Positions 12,142-21,750 of a stretch of 64,000 bases of DNA are shown here, one piece after another; position 1 is the stretch's first letter, and every line of letters starts with the position of its first letter. Position numbers and translations under genes: made by a program. Under the pieces are notes generated by a model. The model was not told the DNA's origin. It made no database searches and saw only the letters and a program-made list of their open reading frames with translations. Origin of the DNA: Polynucleobacter antarcticus (GTDB lineage: Bacteria; Pseudomonadota; Gammaproteobacteria; Burkholderiales; Burkholderiaceae); NCBI RefSeq assembly GCF_013307245.1, contig NZ_CP028941.1:1116001-1180000 (forward strand), written 5' to 3'.

Positions 12142-12960
12142 ATGACTGCTCCACTTCCTAATACCTTACGCCGCACCGATACGCTTGAGCTTTATGGCGA
12201 AAGCTTTGCCAGTAGATTATTGCTTGGGACATCACGCTACCCCTCTCCTCAGGTTTTAGAGAATGCGGTGCAGATTGCCAATCCTGGGATGATTACGGTG
12301 AGCTTGCGTAGACAAGGGACCTCTACAGCTGAGGCCCATTCTGGATTTTGGGATCTGCTTAAAAAGATGGCTGTTCCGGTCTTACCGAATACTGCTGGCT
12401 GTCACAGCCCACAGGAAGTGATTACTACTGCCCAAATGGCGCGCGAAGTTTTTGAGACAGACTGGATTAAATTAGAACTGATTGGGGATGATTACACCTT
12501 ACAACCAGATACCCTGAGACTTGTTGCCACTGCAGAAACCTTAATTAAAGATGGCTTTAAGGTCCTGCCATACTGCACAGAAGATCTGATTTTATGTCAA
12601 CGCTTGGTGGATGTCGGATGCCAAGCAGTAATGCCATGGGCAGCACCCATTGGTACTGGACAAGGACCACTCAATCCCTATGCTATGCAATTACTACGTG
12701 ACCGCCTTAAAGTACCCCTATTAGTAGATGCTGGACTAGGCTTACCTTCCCATGCCTGCACTGTGATGGAGTGGGGCTTTGATGGTGTCCTACTCAATAC
12801 TGCAGTGGCGTTGGCAGATGATCCAGTAGCAATGGCTAAAGCCTTTGCTATGTCGGTAGAAGCAGGTCGCACCGCCTATCTCTCAGGAGCCATGCAAGCA
12901 CAATCTTCTGCGCAGGCCAGCACGCCACTAGTAGGCACTCCGTTTTGGCATCAAAGTTAA
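12142..12960 (+). CDS. thiG: Thiazole synthase
   Basis: This 272-residue TIM-barrel enzyme assembles the thiazole phosphate from DXP, dehydroglycine and ThiS thiocarboxylate. The lysine that forms the Schiff base is in [10 protein letters not shown], and the phosphate-binding region is [12 protein letters not shown] followed by [12 protein letters not shown]. Length is typical. It follows thiS by 21 bases and precedes thiE by a few bases within the operon. Confidence 0.95.
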   Translation: MTAPLPNTLRRTDTLELYGESFASRLLLGTSRYPSPQVLENAVQIANPGMITVSLRRQGTSTAEAHSGFWDLLKKMAVPVLPNTAGCHSPQEVITTAQMAREVFETDWIKLELIGDDYTLQPDTLRLVATAETLIKDGFKVLPYCTEDLILCQRLVDVGCQAVMPWAAPIGTGQGPLNPYAMQLLRDRLKVPLLVDAGLGLPSHACTVMEWGFDGVLLNTAVALADDPVAMAKAFAMSVEAGRTAYLSGAMQAQSSAQASTPLVGTPFWHQS

Positions 12961-12965
12961 GTTCA

Positions 12966-13901
12966 ATGAGTTTAGTTCGGGATCTTGCTGATCAAATTAT
13001 TGCTGCTCATAGCAAAGATGATCTGTGTTTACCTATACCCAGCTATAGCATCATCTCTCCTCCGCCAAAAATTGATAACGAGCATGCCAGTGATCACTAT
13101 GAACTAGCCGCAACGATTGCAGCTATTCAGATGGGCTTTATTGAAAGAGATGCCAAGGTTTTAGGTAAGGCATGGTCTCGTATGGCTCATCAGGATGGTG
13201 GATTCAATCCCTCACATTGGCCTTCGCGGCCAGAGCATTTTGATCTACTGCCATGGACTCGTAGCATGAACCCCGAAGCTTTTTTGGAGTGTCCAAAGCA
13301 CTTAGGTCTCTACGCGATCATGCCTGATGCCGACTGGGTAAAACGAATGGTCGAGGCTGAACTTCCTACAGTGCAATTACGCTTTAAACCAACAGATCCC
13401 AAAAATTACGGTGAGATTAAAAAACAGATCGCTCAATCAGTCGAGGCAGCTGCAGGTAGCAACACCTTGCTCTTTATTAATGATTTTTGGCAAGAGGCCA
13501 TTGAAGCGGGTGCTTATGGTGTCCATCTAGGTCAAGAAGATATGGAATTAGCAGACTTAGAGGCTATTCGGGCAGCCGGTCTGCGCTTGGGCTTAAGTAC
13601 CCATGGCTATGCAGAAATGGTTTATGCGGATCGTTTTTGTCCAAGCTATATTGCTATGGGGGCTGTATTTCCGACACAACTAAAACAAATGGAAACTGCA
13701 CCACAAGGTTTAGGTCGTTTATATAAATATACACAACTCATGGATCACTACCCCTTAGTCGCTATCGGCGGTATTGATGAGAGCAGTATTCATGCGGTGG
13801 CACAAAGTGGTGTAGGTTCCGTAGCTGTAGTCAGAGCCATTAGCGGATCAAGTGATCCAAAGGCTGCAGTCAAAAGACTTCAAGAGTTAATGAAAACCTA
13901 A
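12966..13901 (+). CDS. thiE: Thiamine-phosphate synthase with N-terminal extension
   Basis: The C-terminal 200 residues are a ThiE barrel: LGLYAIMPD, TVQLRFK, LLFINDFWQEAIEAGAYGVHLGQED, GLSTHGYAEM, YIAMGAVFPT and AIGGIDESS. ThiE couples HMP-pyrophosphate to thiazole phosphate. The product is 311 residues from the ATG at 12966, about 100 longer than E. coli ThiE. The N-terminal part (YELAATIAAIQMGFIERDAK and nearby) is vaguely like the C-terminal end of ThiD-type kinases and may be a degenerate remnant; that is inference. A TTG at 12945 inside thiG is an alternative start. It is the last gene of the riboswitch operon. Confidence 0.9.
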   Translation: MSLVRDLADQIIAAHSKDDLCLPIPSYSIISPPPKIDNEHASDHYELAATIAAIQMGFIERDAKVLGKAWSRMAHQDGGFNPSHWPSRPEHFDLLPWTRSMNPEAFLECPKHLGLYAIMPDADWVKRMVEAELPTVQLRFKPTDPKNYGEIKKQIAQSVEAAAGSNTLLFINDFWQEAIEAGAYGVHLGQEDMELADLEAIRAAGLRLGLSTHGYAEMVYADRFCPSYIAMGAVFPTQLKQMETAPQGLGRLYKYTQLMDHYPLVAIGGIDESSIHAVAQSGVGSVAVVRAISGSSDPKAAVKRLQELMKT

Positions 13902-13915
13902 ATCAGAGAGCAGAT

Positions 13916-14800
13916 TTAATACTTACCCTCTTCTGCTGGCAATGCGCTTGGATAGAAATCATGCATATGCCATAAGGGTCCTGGGCCCTCACCAATACTT
14001 AAGAATCGACCCGCTTCTAAGCCCGCCTCTACATACGAAATCGCCTTGGCAACTGAATGCCCCAAATCATGACCTCCAGCTAAATACGTAGCAATAGCAG
14101 ATGATAAAGAGCAGCCCGTGCCATGGGTGTTCATAGTATTGACTCGATAATGCTTAAACTCTTTTGACTGAATTACTTCTAGGCCATCTTCAATCGTGCG
14201 CCACATTAAAAAATCGGTCAGCTGAGTATGGCTTGAATCTAGATGCCCTCCTTTTATCAATACTGCTTGAGGGCCCATATCTAAGAGTTCGTGTGCTGCT
14301 TGATTAAAGTCTGCCACGCTCACAATCTCGCGCCCTAAAAGTAAGGAGGTTTCCTCTAAATTAGGAGTAATGATGCTGGCCATCGGAAACAAATCCGCCA
14401 TCATTGCCTGTGCGGTGTCGTCACCACCCAAGCTTGCCCCAGAGGTTGCCCTTAAGACGGGGTCTAAGACAATTCTTTTGGCACCATGCCGCTTTAAAGC
14501 AGAAGCTACCGTGCGAACAATCTCGGGACTAGCCAACATCCCGATTTTGACAATATCGACACCAATATCTAAAAATACGGCATCTATTTGAGCTTCAACT
14601 ACATCAAGATCTACGTCCTGAATACGGCTGACCCCCAAGGTATTTTGAGCAGTAATAGCAGTAATCACGGACATCCCATAGCCGCCAAGGGCCGTAATCA
14701 CCTTGAGGTCTGCCTGTAAACCTGCACCACCACCACTATCTGAACCAGCGATAGTCAAGACTCTAGGGATCTGTATAGAAGATGGGGAAGATGATTTCAT
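13916..14800 (-). CDS. thiD: Hydroxymethylpyrimidine/phosphomethylpyrimidine kinase
   Basis: This 294-residue ribokinase-fold enzyme phosphorylates HMP and HMP-P. The substrate loop TIAGSDSGGGAGLQADLK near the N-terminus and the anion hole NTHGTGCSLSSAIA with the catalytic cysteine are both intact. It is transcribed towards thiE and ends 15 bases from it, so it is outside the riboswitch operon. No TPP riboswitch is seen upstream: the 21 bases between its start and the tRNA-Asn gene, together with that gene, leave little room for one. This suggests separate control of the salvage step. Confidence 0.93.
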   Translation of the reverse strand: MKSSSPSSIQIPRVLTIAGSDSGGGAGLQADLKVITALGGYGMSVITAITAQNTLGVSRIQDVDLDVVEAQIDAVFLDIGVDIVKIGMLASPEIVRTVASALKRHGAKRIVLDPVLRATSGASLGGDDTAQAMMADLFPMASIITPNLEETSLLLGREIVSVADFNQAAHELLDMGPQAVLIKGGHLDSSHTQLTDFLMWRTIEDGLEVIQSKEFKHYRVNTMNTHGTGCSLSSAIATYLAGGHDLGHSVAKAISYVEAGLEAGRFLSIGEGPGPLWHMHDFYPSALPAEEGKY

Positions 14801-14821
14801 CTTGCTATAATATCGGCTTAT

Positions 14822-14897
14822 TCCTCGATAGCTCAGTTGGTAGAGCGCCGGACTGTTAATCCGTAGGTCCCTGGTTCGAGCCCAGGTCGAGGAGCCA
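14822..14897 (+). tRNA. tRNA-Asn (anticodon GTT)
   Basis: The cloverleaf folds with acceptor TCCTCGA/TCGAGGA, discriminator G and encoded CCA. The D arm is GCTC...GAGC, the anticodon loop CTGTTAA gives GTT, and the T arm is CCTGG-TTCGAGC-CCAGG. The outermost anticodon-stem pair is a C-U mismatch. A TATAAT box lies about 12-17 bases upstream, at 14805-14810. Divergent from thiD. Confidence 0.95.
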
Positions 14898-14905
14898 AAT
14901 TAGCG

Positions 14906-14942
14906 AAGGGTTTAAAGGCAGATGTGCTTTTAAACCCTTTTT
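14906..14942 (+). terminator. Rho-independent terminator of tRNA-Asn
   Basis: AAGGGTTTAAA at 14906-14916 is an exact inverse of TTTAAACCCTT at 14929-14939, followed by a short T run. It lies eight bases after the encoded CCA of the tRNA. Confidence 0.8.
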
Positions 14943-15144
14943 AATTTAGCCTTCAATCCGCACAGGCAGGCTTCGAAGGTAGCCCAAGACACCCTGTAGT
15001 TGAGCTTACATTCACTATTTATAAAATATAGAACTTTGACAGCCCTCCTTATAAGGGTCATTCCCCATTGTATTTTTATGCTTAAGTCATGAATATATAA
15101 AAAATAATAATAGCTAAATATTGTTCATCTACTGGGGATCAAAA

Positions 15145-16176
15145 ATGAGTCAAAGTAACTCGCTTAGTATTGCTGCACGAGTAATGCAATTGCTTGTAAT
15201 GGTATTCACAATGCTTATTGGAAGCATGTCGATTGCGATAGCTCAATCAGACTATCCAAATAAACCGATTCGTTTGGTAGTGCCATTTCCACCTGGCGGC
15301 GCAACTGATAATATCGCCCGTCCTCTCCAAATTGAACTGCTTACAACCCTCAAATGGAACGTATTAATTGACAATAAGCCAGGAGCTGGCGGCAATATTG
15401 GCGCAGAAATTGTTTCTAAAGCACCGGCTGATGGCTACACCTGGCTGATGGCTTCTGTTGGCACTCATGGTATCAACCTTCCCCTTTATACCCAGGGTGG
15501 CGGCAAACTTCCGTTTGACCCAATTAAGGACTTTACGCCGATTTCCTTAGTCGCAGAACTGCCCAATGTTTTGGTTTTAAACCCTGAGTTTGCTGCTAAA
15601 AATAAAATTAATTCTGTGAATGACTTAATCGCTTATGCCAGAGCAAACCCAGGCAAGGTGAATATGGCATCAAGCGGTAATGGCACATCTATTCATATGG
15701 CAGGAGAACTTTTTAAGTCAATGACTAAAACCTATATGGTGCACTTACCTTATAGAGGCAGTCCACCTGCCGTCACAGACCTCATAGCCGGTAATGTCGA
15801 CATCATGTTTGATAACCTGCCATCTTCCATTAACTTTATTCGCACAGGCCGACTCAAAGCTTTAGCGGTTACGAGTGCTAAGCGCTCACCTGCATTTCCA
15901 GATTTACCAACTATTGCTGAAGCAGCCAATTTACCAGGGTATGAAGCAACGTCTTGGTTTGGAGTAGTTGGTCCTGCCAATATGCCGGCAGACGTTCTGA
16001 ACAAAGACAGTGTTGCCTTAATGGCGGCTATTAACAGCTCTTCTGTGAAGGAAAAGTATTTAGCGATGGGCGCGCAGCCAGTTGGAAATACACCAGCACA
16101 ATTTGCGACCTTCATTAAAAATGAAATCACCAAATGGACTAAGGTAGTAAAGGACTCTGGCGCAAAGGTTGATTAA
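15145..16176 (+). CDS. Bug/TctC-family periplasmic substrate-binding protein
   Basis: This 343-residue secreted receptor belongs to the tripartite tricarboxylate transporter (TctC/Bug) family. A signal peptide is clear: a hydrophobic stretch [18 protein letters not shown] followed by [19 protein letters not shown], the last part being the family hallmark. The conserved [20 protein letters not shown] is also present. The start is ATG at 15145 behind GGGGATC; a TTG at 15121 is unlikely. No TctA or TctB membrane subunits lie nearby, as is usual for orphan Bug proteins in Burkholderiales. Neighbouring organic-acid enzymes suggest a carboxylate ligand, but this is inference. Confidence 0.92.
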   Translation: MSQSNSLSIAARVMQLLVMVFTMLIGSMSIAIAQSDYPNKPIRLVVPFPPGGATDNIARPLQIELLTTLKWNVLIDNKPGAGGNIGAEIVSKAPADGYTWLMASVGTHGINLPLYTQGGGKLPFDPIKDFTPISLVAELPNVLVLNPEFAAKNKINSVNDLIAYARANPGKVNMASSGNGTSIHMAGELFKSMTKTYMVHLPYRGSPPAVTDLIAGNVDIMFDNLPSSINFIRTGRLKALAVTSAKRSPAFPDLPTIAEAANLPGYEATSWFGVVGPANMPADVLNKDSVALMAAINSSSVKEKYLAMGAQPVGNTPAQFATFIKNEITKWTKVVKDSGAKVD

Positions 16177-16196
16177 TCAACAGTCATTGCAAAAGA

Positions 16197-16229
16197 GGGA
16201 GCTAGTAAATCTGTACTGCTCCCTTTTTT
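16197..16229 (+). terminator. Rho-independent terminator after TctC gene
   Basis: GGGAGC at 16197-16202 pairs with GCTCCC at 16218-16223, followed by six T. It lies 20 bases after the TctC stop. An A run precedes the stem, so it could also act on the opposite strand for the convergent TPP-enzyme gene. Confidence 0.8.
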
Positions 16230-16272
16230 ACATTGCTAAAATCAAGAATTGGGTGATTTTCTAGTAAGTACT

Positions 16273-17958
16273 TCACTTGCCGAGCTGAGAAAGTAACTTG
16301 CTTGGGGAGATCACTTCAGGATCTTGCACCAATTCAATCAGTGCACCCTTTTGACTCGCTAATGCAGCAGAAAAAGCAGCAGCAAAATCTGCTGTCTTGG
16401 TCACTCGAAAGCCTGGCATACCAAAGCTATCCGCAAACTTTATAAAGTCTGGATTAGTTAACTCCGTTGCAATTACGCGAGACTTAAATTCACGCTCTTG
16501 ATGCATGCGAATCGTTCCCAGCATACTATTGTTAACCAACAAGATGATGGGATACGCCCCATAACGGGCTGCTGTCGCTAACTCCTGGCAGTTCATCATA
16601 AAGTCACCATCCCCACAAACAGCAATCACCACCTTATCGGGGCTCACGATTTTTGCAGCAATCGCAGCAGGCAGGCCGTAACCCATTGAACCATTAGCTG
16701 GTGCAAGCTGGGTCTTAAAATCACCGTAAGGATAGAAGCGATGGACCCAGGTGGCAAAGTTTCCAGCACCATTAGTCACAATGGCATTACGTGGAATCAG
16801 ATCTTTTAATGAGCCCATAATCTGGGCCAATTGCAACTCCCCTAGAACCGAAACTGGCGTGGAAAAATTCAGATACTCTGCGTGCGCCATTGCCATAGCT
16901 TGGCGATCATATGACGTAGCCATCTTGATTGAAGATAAAGCGCTGCAAAAGTGATCTGGACTACAGTTAATAGCAAAGTCAGGTCGGTAAACGCGACCTA
17001 ATTCTTCTGGGCCAGAAAGGACATGAATGAGTTTAGCCGTCAGTGTTGGCGGCGTCAGAATGGTGTAGCCCGCCGTTGTCATTTCACTTAGGCGCTCTCC
17101 AATAACTAATAGAACATCAGCCGCTTGAATGCGTTTAATCAAGGCAGGATTTGCACCAATGCCGAGATCACCAGCAAAACAAAGGTCAAGGTTATCGATG
17201 ACATCTTGGGAGCGAAAGCTAGTTGCAATCGGTAAGCCTTCTCGGTTTGCCCATGCCTTTAAGTCAGCGCAGGCTGATTGATTCCAGTTACCACCGCCAG
17301 CGATGATCATCGGATGCTTAGCAGCTGAAAAAGCATTCATCGCTTCTGAAAATAAGGTGAGATCTAAACCAGGCTGAACAATATGTGCTGCCTGAACTGG
17401 ATACTCTTGCCCCATCATGTACAACACATCTTCGGGCAAGGCGAGTACAACGGGTCCTTTACGTCCAGCCTGCGCCACATGAAATGCATGGGAAACGAAT
17501 TCTTCAATACGATCTACCCGATCAATACTGCCCACCCATTTTGCGCACTCGGAATACATTCGGCGGTAGTCAATCTCCTGAAAAGCTTCACGCTCGACCA
17601 TATCCGTACCTACCTGACCGACTAAGAGCACCATGGGCGTCGAGTCTTGATAGGCGGTATGCATGCCAATCATGGCGTTAGAGGCGCCAGGTCCACGAGT
17701 TACCATGACTATGCCCGGCTTGCCAGTTAACTTGGCGTAGGCTTCAGCCATATACGCAGCACCGCCTTCATGACGACAGGTAATAAACTGAAACTGCGGA
17801 TGATCAACTAGACCATTTAATAGCGGCAAAAAGCTTTCGCCCGGTACACCAAAACTAATTTGAGCACCCTGCCTAACCAGCGCATTGGCCAAAATTTGGC
17901 CACCATTGAGCAATTCATTTGTAGTCCCCATGCTCTTATCTACTTTCTTATTAGTCAT
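16273..17958 (-). CDS. Thiamine pyrophosphate-dependent enzyme, acetolactate synthase-like
   Basis: This protein of about 561 residues has the three TPP-enzyme domains. The PYR domain at the N-terminus contains GVPGESFLPLLNGL and CRHEGGAAYMAEAYAKLTG with the activating Glu. A central Rossmann domain follows, and the C-terminal PP domain has the metal/TPP motif GDGDFMMNCQELATAAR...LLVNNSMLG. It resembles the acetolactate synthase/benzoylformate decarboxylase superfamily, but no small regulatory subunit is nearby and the substrate is unknown. Start choice is uncertain: ATG at 17958 is used; a later ATG (MGTTNELL) has a weak AAGAG before it and a TTG at 18006 is also possible. Sits between a TctC receptor and a FAH enzyme, suggesting carboxylate metabolism. 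Confidence 0.85.
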   Translation of the reverse strand: MTNKKVDKSMGTTNELLNGGQILANALVRQGAQISFGVPGESFLPLLNGLVDHPQFQFITCRHEGGAAYMAEAYAKLTGKPGIVMVTRGPGASNAMIGMHTAYQDSTPMVLLVGQVGTDMVEREAFQEIDYRRMYSECAKWVGSIDRVDRIEEFVSHAFHVAQAGRKGPVVLALPEDVLYMMGQEYPVQAAHIVQPGLDLTLFSEAMNAFSAAKHPMIIAGGGNWNQSACADLKAWANREGLPIATSFRSQDVIDNLDLCFAGDLGIGANPALIKRIQAADVLLVIGERLSEMTTAGYTILTPPTLTAKLIHVLSGPEELGRVYRPDFAINCSPDHFCSALSSIKMATSYDRQAMAMAHAEYLNFSTPVSVLGELQLAQIMGSLKDLIPRNAIVTNGAGNFATWVHRFYPYGDFKTQLAPANGSMGYGLPAAIAAKIVSPDKVVIAVCGDGDFMMNCQELATAARYGAYPIILLVNNSMLGTIRMHQEREFKSRVIATELTNPDFIKFADSFGMPGFRVTKTADFAAAFSAALASQKGALIELVQDPEVISPSKLLSQLGK

Positions 17959-18131
17959 TAAATACAAGGCTAGAGTATTGAAAATTATTACATTTTTATA
18001 AGCCAACAGGATAATTCGTATTTTTACTCAATTACAGACTCTAATGGCTCCTTATCAGAACCCCTCTAGCAATAAAATAGCCCCTAGTTCACCTATACTG
18101 GCAAGCTATAAATATCTAACAAAAGAATGAC

Positions 18132-19001
18132 ATGAGACTATTTAGCTTTGAAAATACCCATGGCCAAAGTGGCATTGGCGCACTCATTAAAAACAATGCT
18201 TCTCAATTTGTAGATTTATGCAGCACCGATTCAAAAATACCTAATAACTTGCTCAGCATCATCCAGTCTTCAGATCTCATGAATAGAGCTTCTGCTGCAC
18301 TATCTAAACTCGACTCAATAAAGGGTCACTTAGAAGATATCTCTTATAAACCTCCTATCGAGAAACCTGGGAAAATTGTGTGTATGGGCTTAAATTATGC
18401 AGACCATGCAAAAGAAGGTGGAAATGCTAGACCAGAATATCCGAGCTTCTTTATGCGGGTGCCTAGCTCACTCACTGCCCATGCCAGCCCCATTATTCGC
18501 CCCAAGGTTTCCGATAAACTAGATTACGAAGCAGAATTAGCATTTGTAGTGGGAAAGCGTATACGCCACGCCACACTTGATAATGCCCTGCAATGCGTTG
18601 CTGGTTACAGCATTTTTAATGATGGCAGCATTAGAGACTATCAGCGCAAAACAACGCAATGGACTATTGGTAAGAATTTTGATCAGACTGGTGCATTTGG
18701 CCCCTACCTAGTGACCCCAGATGAGTTACCCCCTGGATGCCATGGCTTGAATATCCAATCGCGCTTAAATGGTCACATCATGCAAAACGCGAATACCAAA
18801 GACTTTCTATGGGGGGTTGCAGAAACGATAGTATTGATTTCTGAATGCATGACTTTAGAGCCTGGCGATCTCGTCATCACTGGAACCCCTGCTGGTGTAG
18901 GCTATGCAAGAACACCTCCTGTATTTATGAAGCCAGGTGATATTTGTGAAATTGAAATCGAATCGATTGGCACACTCAGGAACTCAATAGCGGATGAATA
19001 A
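18132..19001 (+). CDS. Fumarylacetoacetate hydrolase family protein
   Basis: This 289-residue protein has the FAH fold: KIVCMGLNYADHAKE, a metal-binding DYEAELAFVVGKR, and the C-terminal VITGTPAGVGYARTPPVFMKPGD. Such enzymes act on 2-oxo acids with magnesium (hydratases, decarboxylases, acylpyruvases or FAH itself). The first 80 residues form the smaller N-terminal domain seen in longer members. It is divergent from the TPP enzyme by about 170 bases. The exact substrate is not visible in the sequence. Confidence 0.88.
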   Translation: MRLFSFENTHGQSGIGALIKNNASQFVDLCSTDSKIPNNLLSIIQSSDLMNRASAALSKLDSIKGHLEDISYKPPIEKPGKIVCMGLNYADHAKEGGNARPEYPSFFMRVPSSLTAHASPIIRPKVSDKLDYEAELAFVVGKRIRHATLDNALQCVAGYSIFNDGSIRDYQRKTTQWTIGKNFDQTGAFGPYLVTPDELPPGCHGLNIQSRLNGHIMQNANTKDFLWGVAETIVLISECMTLEPGDLVITGTPAGVGYARTPPVFMKPGDICEIEIESIGTLRNSIADE

Positions 19002-19039
19002 GCTCTGTACATCCGCATCTTCAAGACTAAAATAACCTC

Positions 19040-20296
19040 ATGACTAAGATCCCAGAACTCCTTGCCCCTGCTGGTAGCCTCACGATGCTTCGTACTGCCT
19101 TTGATTTTGGCGCCGATGCTATTTATGCTGGACAGCCCCGTTACTCCTTACGGGTTCGCAATAATGATTTTGGCAAGATCGAAGTTCTGCAAGAAGGCAT
19201 TGATACGGCTCACACTTTGGGTAAGAAGTTTTACCTTGTATCCAATTTATTACCGCATGGCGCAAAGACACGCACTTATATCAAAGATATGTCTCCCGTC
19301 GTCGATCTCAAACCAGATGCCCTCATCATGTCTGATCCGGGCTTAATTATGATGGCAAGAGAAGCCTGGCCCGATATGCCCATTCATTTATCAGTTCAAG
19401 CCAATACCGTTAATGGCGCTTCTGCAAAATTTTGGCGCTCCGTGGGTATCGGTAGAGTAATTTTGTCGCGTGAACTGTCTTTTGATGAAATCGAAGAAGT
19501 ACGCCAAGATTGTCCTGAAATGGAGCTCGAAGTATTTGTCCATGGCGCTTTATGTATTGCGTACTCAGGCAGATGTTTGCTATCAGGCTATATGTCGCAT
19601 CGCGACCCTAACCAAGGGGCTTGCACCAACGCTTGTCGCTGGGATTACAAGGTAAAACCAGCTGAAGAAAATTCCAGTGGTGATGTTGTGCTGCTCCAAG
19701 AAGCGCGTAGGCCAGATGACTTAATGCCTATGGAGGAAGATGAACATGGAACCTACATCATGAACTCGAAAGATTTACGTGCAATTGAGCATATTGAAAG
19801 ACTCACTGCAATGGGTGTAGATTCTTTTAAGATCGAAGGCCGCACTAAATCACCCTACTATGTATCTCGCACCTGCCAAGCTTATCGCACCGCGATTGAT
19901 GATGCGGTTGCTGGTCGCCCTATGAATACCTCTTTAATTGGTAACTTAGAAGGCCTTGCCAATCGCGGCTATACCGATGGATTTTATGAGCGCCATCATG
20001 ATAAGGAATACCAACTCTATATGAGAGGTCATTCTTTATCAGGTAGAAGCTTGTATGTAGGCGACACGCTAGAAGTAGATTCAGTATCAGGAAGGATCAA
20101 AGTGGATGTGAAAAATCATTTTTCCTTAGGGGATCAGTTGGAAGTGATTGAACCTGAAGGTAATCAAAACTTCACTTTAGATGCTATGTGGAATCTGGCT
20201 GGCGAGCCTATTGAAGTAGCGCCAGGCTCTGGTCATATAGTGTGGATTAAATTTCCGATTAAAGGAAAACACGCCTTTATTGCACGCTATGTTTAA
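19040..20296 (+). CDS. trhP: U32-family protein, YegQ/TrhP-like (tRNA hydroxylation)
   Basis: This 418-residue protein begins PELLAPAGSLTMLRTAFDFGADAIYAG, the U32 signature. It has the cysteine-rich centre VFVHGALCIAYSGRCLLSGYMSHRDPNQGACTNACRW in pattern, with four conserved cysteines suited to an iron-sulfur cluster. The family is annotated as peptidase U32, but E. coli YegQ is TrhP, needed for 5-hydroxyuridine at tRNA wobble positions. Size and C-terminal beta domain fit the YegQ branch rather than RlhA or UbiU/UbiV. The last eight bases overlap the next gene. Confidence 0.85.
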   Translation: MTKIPELLAPAGSLTMLRTAFDFGADAIYAGQPRYSLRVRNNDFGKIEVLQEGIDTAHTLGKKFYLVSNLLPHGAKTRTYIKDMSPVVDLKPDALIMSDPGLIMMAREAWPDMPIHLSVQANTVNGASAKFWRSVGIGRVILSRELSFDEIEEVRQDCPEMELEVFVHGALCIAYSGRCLLSGYMSHRDPNQGACTNACRWDYKVKPAEENSSGDVVLLQEARRPDDLMPMEEDEHGTYIMNSKDLRAIEHIERLTAMGVDSFKIEGRTKSPYYVSRTCQAYRTAIDDAVAGRPMNTSLIGNLEGLANRGYTDGFYERHHDKEYQLYMRGHSLSGRSLYVGDTLEVDSVSGRIKVDVKNHFSLGDQLEVIEPEGNQNFTLDAMWNLAGEPIEVAPGSGHIVWIKFPIKGKHAFIARYV

Positions 20297-20819
20297 AGAT
20301 AGACAGCACAAGCAAGCATCCACATCTTTAGAAATAAAGATTAAAGACGAAGCAAAAAAAGCACTATTTCTGACGGCGTATTTTGGCGTATGGTTTTGTG
20401 CAATTTCATTTTTAGGGGCAGCTTTATTACACCAAAATCCTATTTTGATCACTATGTTTGGCTTTGCTCTGCTGAAAGCTGCACTGTGCGCTAAGTTCAT
20501 GCTCCTTGGGCAAGCCATGTTTCCGATCCAATTAAATAAAGAGCATGGGATTATTGGCTCATTAATTGGTGCATCGCTATTTTATTTGGTTGTAGTGTTG
20601 ATTCTATCTGCGCTAGAGGAAGGCGTAAAGGCGCTCATTCATGGACATGCATTTGTTCCGGCTTTATTACACTTTTTCGATTTAAACCCCATGAAATTAG
20701 CTGCCCAGAGTATCATTTATTGGTTGATTGTTTGGCCTTGCCTCATTTTTTCTGGCTTAAAACTATCGCTAGGTGATGAGGCAACTCACGATATGCTGTT
20801 TGGGTCTCCTAAAAAATAG
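20289..20819 (+). CDS. Integral membrane protein of unknown function
   Basis: From the ATG at 20289 the product is 176 residues with a charged N-terminal 25 residues and about four hydrophobic helices (AYFGVWFCAISFLGAALL, ILITMFGFALLKAALC, LIGASLFYLVVVLILSAL, IIYWLIVWPCLIFSGLKL). The start overlaps the U32 gene by eight bases (ATGTTTAA), implying translational coupling. I do not recognise a characterised family; the layout resembles small conserved inner-membrane proteins. No catalytic motif is seen. Confidence 0.7.
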   Translation: MFKDRQHKQASTSLEIKIKDEAKKALFLTAYFGVWFCAISFLGAALLHQNPILITMFGFALLKAALCAKFMLLGQAMFPIQLNKEHGIIGSLIGASLFYLVVVLILSALEEGVKALIHGHAFVPALLHFFDLNPMKLAAQSIIYWLIVWPCLIFSGLKLSLGDEATHDMLFGSPKK

Positions 20820-20834
20820 AGCTCAATCATTCAG

Positions 20835-21731
20835 ATGAGAATTCCTAAGGCCCATATACAGATAATTTTTTGTTATGGGTTTTTGATTTTTAGCTCTATA
20901 TATTCTCACGCTATTTTTGCTCAAGAAATTGAGGCTCGCACCTACTCCAATGCCCCTATTGGAATTAACTTTGTCAGCGCAGGTGTCGTACAGGCCAAGA
21001 GCGGTAATTACAAACTGACTAGCGAGGTGGTTAGCTTGACGCATGTTTTTGCTGCGGGCAGCCAATCTGGCAAGATCACTTTGGTTCTGCCATATGGACA
21101 GTTGACTGGAACGAGTAAATTAGGCGGGCAAACGGTCAATGCCAGTACAGAAGGCTTATCAGATCCCATAATTAAAGCATCCATTAATCTCTATGGTGCA
21201 CCGGCACTTAGCCTAGATCAATTTAAGAACTATCAACAAGATCTTATTATTGGCGCAAGTTTGGCCGCCTCTGTACCTTGGGGGAAATATGATGACAATC
21301 AAATACTCAATGTAGGGGCCAATCGGTGGTTCGTACAACCGGGCATTGGTGCCTCTAAGGCAGTAGGTTCATGGAGATTTGAGCTAGCTGGTACAGGTAT
21401 TTTTTACACCAGCAATAGTAATTTTTCAGGAGGTAATACCCTCTCTCAAAACCCAGTGTATTCAACACAAACTCACGCAATTTATTATTTCCAAAATACT
21501 GCTTGGATATCAGCAGATGCAACTTACTTTATCGGTGGGCAGTCCTATTTAAATAGTAGTCCGATTAGTAGCAGCCAAGAAAATTGGCGCTTTGGTAATA
21601 CTCTGTCTTACCCAGTAAACAGACAGAATTCAATTCGACTTTCAGCAAGCACTGGTGCGTACTCAAGAACCAATAATAGTTATGACTTATTTGGTCTTTC
21701 TTGGCAGTATCGCTTTGGGGGTGGTCTGTAG
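20835..21731 (+). CDS. Outer-membrane transporter-like protein (Phenol_MetA_deg family)
   Basis: This 298-residue protein has an N-terminal signal peptide (FCYGFLIFSSIYSHAIFA, then QE). The motif EARTYSNAPIGINFVSAG is characteristic of the MetA-pathway phenol degradation/SphA-like family, predicted outer-membrane beta barrels. The rest alternates in the way of beta strands and ends WQYRFGGGL with an aromatic near the C-terminus. It may carry aromatic or hydrophobic substrates, but this comes from the family name rather than a demonstrated role. It converges on the acyl-CoA ligase with 19 bases between the stops. Confidence 0.8.
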   Translation: MRIPKAHIQIIFCYGFLIFSSIYSHAIFAQEIEARTYSNAPIGINFVSAGVVQAKSGNYKLTSEVVSLTHVFAAGSQSGKITLVLPYGQLTGTSKLGGQTVNASTEGLSDPIIKASINLYGAPALSLDQFKNYQQDLIIGASLAASVPWGKYDDNQILNVGANRWFVQPGIGASKAVGSWRFELAGTGIFYTSNSNFSGGNTLSQNPVYSTQTHAIYYFQNTAWISADATYFIGGQSYLNSSPISSSQENWRFGNTLSYPVNRQNSIRLSASTGAYSRTNNSYDLFGLSWQYRFGGGL

Positions 21732-21750
21732 GAAATTCAAACAGTAAGCA

